64,000 nucleotides of DNA from contig NZ_JALEBH010000001.1 of the NCBI RefSeq assembly GCF_022758885.1, positions 2,294,001-2,358,000 on the forward strand. Direction: 5' to 3'. Both the position numbers and the translations under genes were made by a program. Below, piece by piece: positions 61,933 to 64,000 of this stretch. Position 1 is the stretch's first letter. The number at the start of each line of letters is the position of its first letter. This DNA comes from Sphingobium sp. BYY-5. GTDB taxonomy: Bacteria; Pseudomonadota; Alphaproteobacteria; Sphingomonadales; Sphingomonadaceae. A model generated the notes under the pieces. The model made no database searches, was not told where the DNA came from, and saw nothing but the letters and a program-made list of their open reading frames with translations.

Positions 61933-62834
61933 AGCGATCGTCCCAGCGCACGCAGCACCGTCCAACGTGCGGTGAGCATGGCAAGAACCACCCCCAACAC
62001 CGGCAGCAACGCCAGCAACACCCAGCTCAGCATGTCGAGCGTGACGGCGCCCAGCAGGTCCGATCCCATCGCCGACAGGCGCAGGCCGATCACCATGATG
62101 ACCAGAATGGCGAAGGCGAAGCCCAGCGCGCTGCCCAGAAAGGCGTCGAGGCCGATGCGCCGCTGGAACAGGCGGGCGATCTGCACATCGGTCGATCCCA
62201 TCAGGTGCAATACGTCGATCGTCCCGCGATGGCTGTCATGCGCGCCGCGCGCCGCCAGCACCGTCACCGCACCGGTGGCGAGGATCATCAGCGCAACCAC
62301 TCCCGCGGCCAGCCAGCCCAACGCGCTGAGCAGGCCAGCGAGCGGCTGCAAGAAGGTGGCGTGCGGCTCGATCCGCAGCTTGGGCGACAGGCCGACCAGC
62401 AGGCGGCGCACGCGATCGACCTTCGCATCCGCCTCACCCGGCGTCAGCGTCACGTCGATCAGCGCCGGCACGGGCAGATCACCACTGGTCGCCGCATCGC
62501 CCAGCCAGGGACGAAGCTGGTCGGCCAGTAATGCCGGATCAACCGGATCGGCAGACCGCACGCCCTGCGCCCCGCGCAACAATTGCAGTGTGCGGGCCGC
62601 CAGCCCGTCGCGCGCTTCCGCATTGGCCTCCACCACCTGCACGCTGGCGCGCCCGGCCAGGTCGGCGCTCATCGACCGAACCGCCGCGCCCAGGCCCAGG
62701 CCAGCGGCAGCGGACAATATCGTCAGGAACATCATGATTGCGATGATCCAGGGCATCGGTCCCGCCACCCGGCCCGCAGGCAGCAGGCGATGACGCGCGG
62801 CGGCGGCAGCCCTGCGGTTGGCGCCGCTTGCCAT
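61929..62834 (-). CDS. ftsX: Cell division protein FtsX
   Basis: 301 residues, four membrane helices (one near the N-terminus about 29-50, three near the C-terminus) with a large periplasmic loop between, as in FtsX. It links FtsE ATPase activity to septal peptidoglycan hydrolases. The ATG overlaps the ftsE stop by four bases. The extracytoplasmic loop carries no catalytic motif, as expected. Confidence 0.87.
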   Translation of the reverse strand: MASGANRRAAAAARHRLLPAGRVAGPMPWIIAIMMFLTILSAAAGLGLGAAVRSMSADLAGRASVQVVEANAEARDGLAARTLQLLRGAQGVRSADPVDPALLADQLRPWLGDAATSGDLPVPALIDVTLTPGEADAKVDRVRRLLVGLSPKLRIEPHATFLQPLAGLLSALGWLAAGVVALMILATGAVTVLAARGAHDSHRGTIDVLHLMGSTDVQIARLFQRRIGLDAFLGSALGFAFAILVIMVIGLRLSAMGSDLLGAVTLDMLSWVLLALLPVLGVVLAMLTARWTVLRALGRSL

Positions 62835-63544
62835 CAGGTCCGCTCCTGCGGACGCGGCGGATAGCGCAACATGCCGGTGGGATCGGCCAGCCTGCCCCTG
62901 TCCAGCTTCATCATCTGCGCGCCCTTGACCTGTGCGATCAATGGCAGGTCGTGGGTGGCGACCACGATGGTCGTCCCCAGGCGATTGAGCGCTTCGAACA
63001 GGCTCATGAGGCGGCGGGCCATGTCGGCGTCGACATTGCCGGTCGGTTCGTCCGCGACCAATATTTCCGGACGGCCGATCACCGCGCGAGCGATGGCGAC
63101 GCGCTGCTGTTCCCCGCCCGACAGGGTGGCGGGCCGCGCTTGCCCGCGATCGCCCAGCCCTACCCAATTCAGCATTTCGACGACCGGTGCGTCGATCGCG
63201 CTTTCCTCCATCCCCGCGACGCGGAGCGGCAGGGCGATATTATCATAGGCCGACAAATGCGGGACCAGCCGAAAATCCTGGAAGACGACACCAATGCGAC
63301 GGCGGAAGCCGGGCAGGCGCTTGCGGGGCAGCGTCACCACATCTTCTCCGAACAGCCGGATGACGCCGCGACTGGGGCGCTGGGCGAGATAGAGGAGCTT
63401 GAACAGCGAGGTCTTGCCCGCGCCCGAAGCACCGGTCAGGAAGTAAAAGCCGCCACTGGCGAGGGTGAAGCTGACGTCGGATAGCGTCTCGCTGTCCAGA
63501 CCATAGCGCAGACCGACATTTTCGAACTGGACGATGGCCGACAT
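62834..63544 (-). CDS. ftsE: Cell division ATP-binding protein FtsE
   Basis: 236 residues. Walker A GASGAGKTSLF, Q-loop VFQDFRLVPHL (the FtsE form), signature LSGGEQQRVAIARA and Walker B ILVADEPTGNVD are clear. It forms the FtsEX complex at the septum. Start at 63544 (MSAIVQFENVGLRY) matches family; the upstream 17 codons are open but unlikely. Divergent from the zinc-ribbon gene. Confidence 0.95.
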   Translation of the reverse strand: MSAIVQFENVGLRYGLDSETLSDVSFTLASGGFYFLTGASGAGKTSLFKLLYLAQRPSRGVIRLFGEDVVTLPRKRLPGFRRRIGVVFQDFRLVPHLSAYDNIALPLRVAGMEESAIDAPVVEMLNWVGLGDRGQARPATLSGGEQQRVAIARAVIGRPEILVADEPTGNVDADMARRLMSLFEALNRLGTTIVVATHDLPLIAQVKGAQMMKLDRGRLADPTGMLRYPPRPQERT

Positions 63545-63700
63545 ATGCTGCGATGTGGCGCTGGTGCGCTCCCTGCTTCCCGAAGGTGCAGCCATGGCAC
63601 AGGCAACGGGCTGCCGTAAAGCCCGCGCCGCGCGATCTCGCGAGTCGCGCCTATGTTGTTGGCGCTTGCGCGCGAGTCCCTGCCATGCCTATGAAGCGAC

Positions 63701-64000
63701 ATGATCCTGGTGTGTCCCAATTGCGCGACGCGATATGTCGTGCCCGATAGCGCCGTAGGCCCCAATGGTCGCCAGGTCCGCTGCGCGGCGTGCAAGCATA
63801 GCTGGTTCCAGGAGCCGGTTGCCCTGCCGGTGCGCGAGGAAGCGCCTGTCGCGCCGTTGCCCGTGCCTGCTCCGGTCGAAACAGTTGCCCCTCCGCCGCC
63901 ACCTCCTGCCGCGCCGGAAACGCCCGTGGCCGAGCGGGAGCCGGAAGTCCCGGCCGTCACCGAACCTGTCGCGCCTGAACCGACGTCACCGGAAGAGGTC
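63701..64000 (+). CDS. MJ0042-type zinc-ribbon protein (N-terminal part)
   Basis: 100 codons; the gene continues past the window. The N-terminus [16 protein letters not shown] and the matching CAACKHSW give the CxxC...CxxC MJ0042 finger, followed by a proline/alanine/glutamate-rich linker. Homologues in this order usually have a membrane segment and a DUF3426-like domain after the linker. Function unknown, often next to ftsEX. Confidence 0.88.
   Translation, partial: MILVCPNCATRYVVPDSAVGPNGRQVRCAACKHSWFQEPVALPVREEAPVAPLPVPAPVETVAPPPPPPAAPETPVAEREPEVPAVTEPVAPEPTSPEEV

Overview
This 64 kb window reads as chromosomal DNA of a sphingomonad (Alphaproteobacteria, Sphingomonadales; Sphingobium- or Sphingomonas-like). 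G+C is high by eye (not counted). Pointers are a COQ9-type ubiquinone protein, an UrcA-family protein, a COG4223 protein behind hemC-hemD, metX-metW, a TonB-dependent receptor, an Old Yellow Enzyme, and many short REP-like palindromes in gene gaps. I see no rRNA, tRNA, CRISPR array, prophage or transposase gene. Identifications rest on reading the translations; no database search was run.

Layout. 0-4.7 kb: start of an Old Yellow Enzyme gene, an EamA exporter, COQ9, feoA-feoB and ssb. 4.7-12.4 kb: galU, the small SDH assembly factor, htpX, rsmB, a PAS protein, rpe and a heparinase-II/III-like protein. 12.4-20 kb: queG, an ABC exporter pair, a surface-glycan type operon (FAD oxidoreductase, GtrA, STT3-like GT-C membrane protein) and urcA. 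20-31.6 kb: purH, an alpha/beta hydrolase, hemC-hemD-COG4223, tsaD, gpsA, a polysaccharide flippase, adenosine kinase, an EI24 protein and a lipoprotein. 32-33.3 kb: a short AT-richer patch with two small unknown genes. 33.3-40.1 kb: gltX, nadE, prs, hisN, a macrodomain deacetylase and two VOC proteins. 40.3-49.1 kb: rpmI-rplT, a LysE/RhtB exporter, a GIY-YIG nuclease, pheS-pheT, a secreted unknown, an aldose-1-epimerase-like protein and prfC. 49.2-54.5 kb: MFS transporter, TonB receptor, divergent TetR and a pentapeptide-repeat protein. 54.5-57.3 kb: metX-metW and a 2-hydroxyacid dehydrogenase. 57.6-64 kb: an unknown gene, hisC, tyrC, plsC, a YdcF-like protein, ftsX-ftsE and a zinc-ribbon protein.

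Most genes are housekeeping and make sense in small sets: heme synthesis (hemC, hemD), methionine (metX, metW), histidine and tyrosine (hisC, tyrC, hisN), translation (rpmI, rplT, pheST, prfC, gltX), ferrous iron uptake (feoAB) and division (ftsEX). Many neighbours share ATGA stop-start overlaps, which suggests translational coupling.

The unusual content is non-coding. (1) A dispersed element is present three times (about 22.08-22.35, 31.63-31.90 and 58.35-58.63 kb). It has a conserved left block, an array of 11 or 12 units of exactly 11 bp (consensus TGKCGCGYNNN) and a conserved right block. (2) Two of these copies lie in a 493-bp inverted duplication with no mismatch found (21955-22447 and 31526-32018). 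It brackets about 9.1 kb of housekeeping genes and has copied the 3' end of a lipoprotein gene. (3) A GIY-YIG nuclease gene fills the space between two oppositely oriented REP palindromes of a family that also occurs elsewhere in the window. These three are the best candidates for something undescribed.
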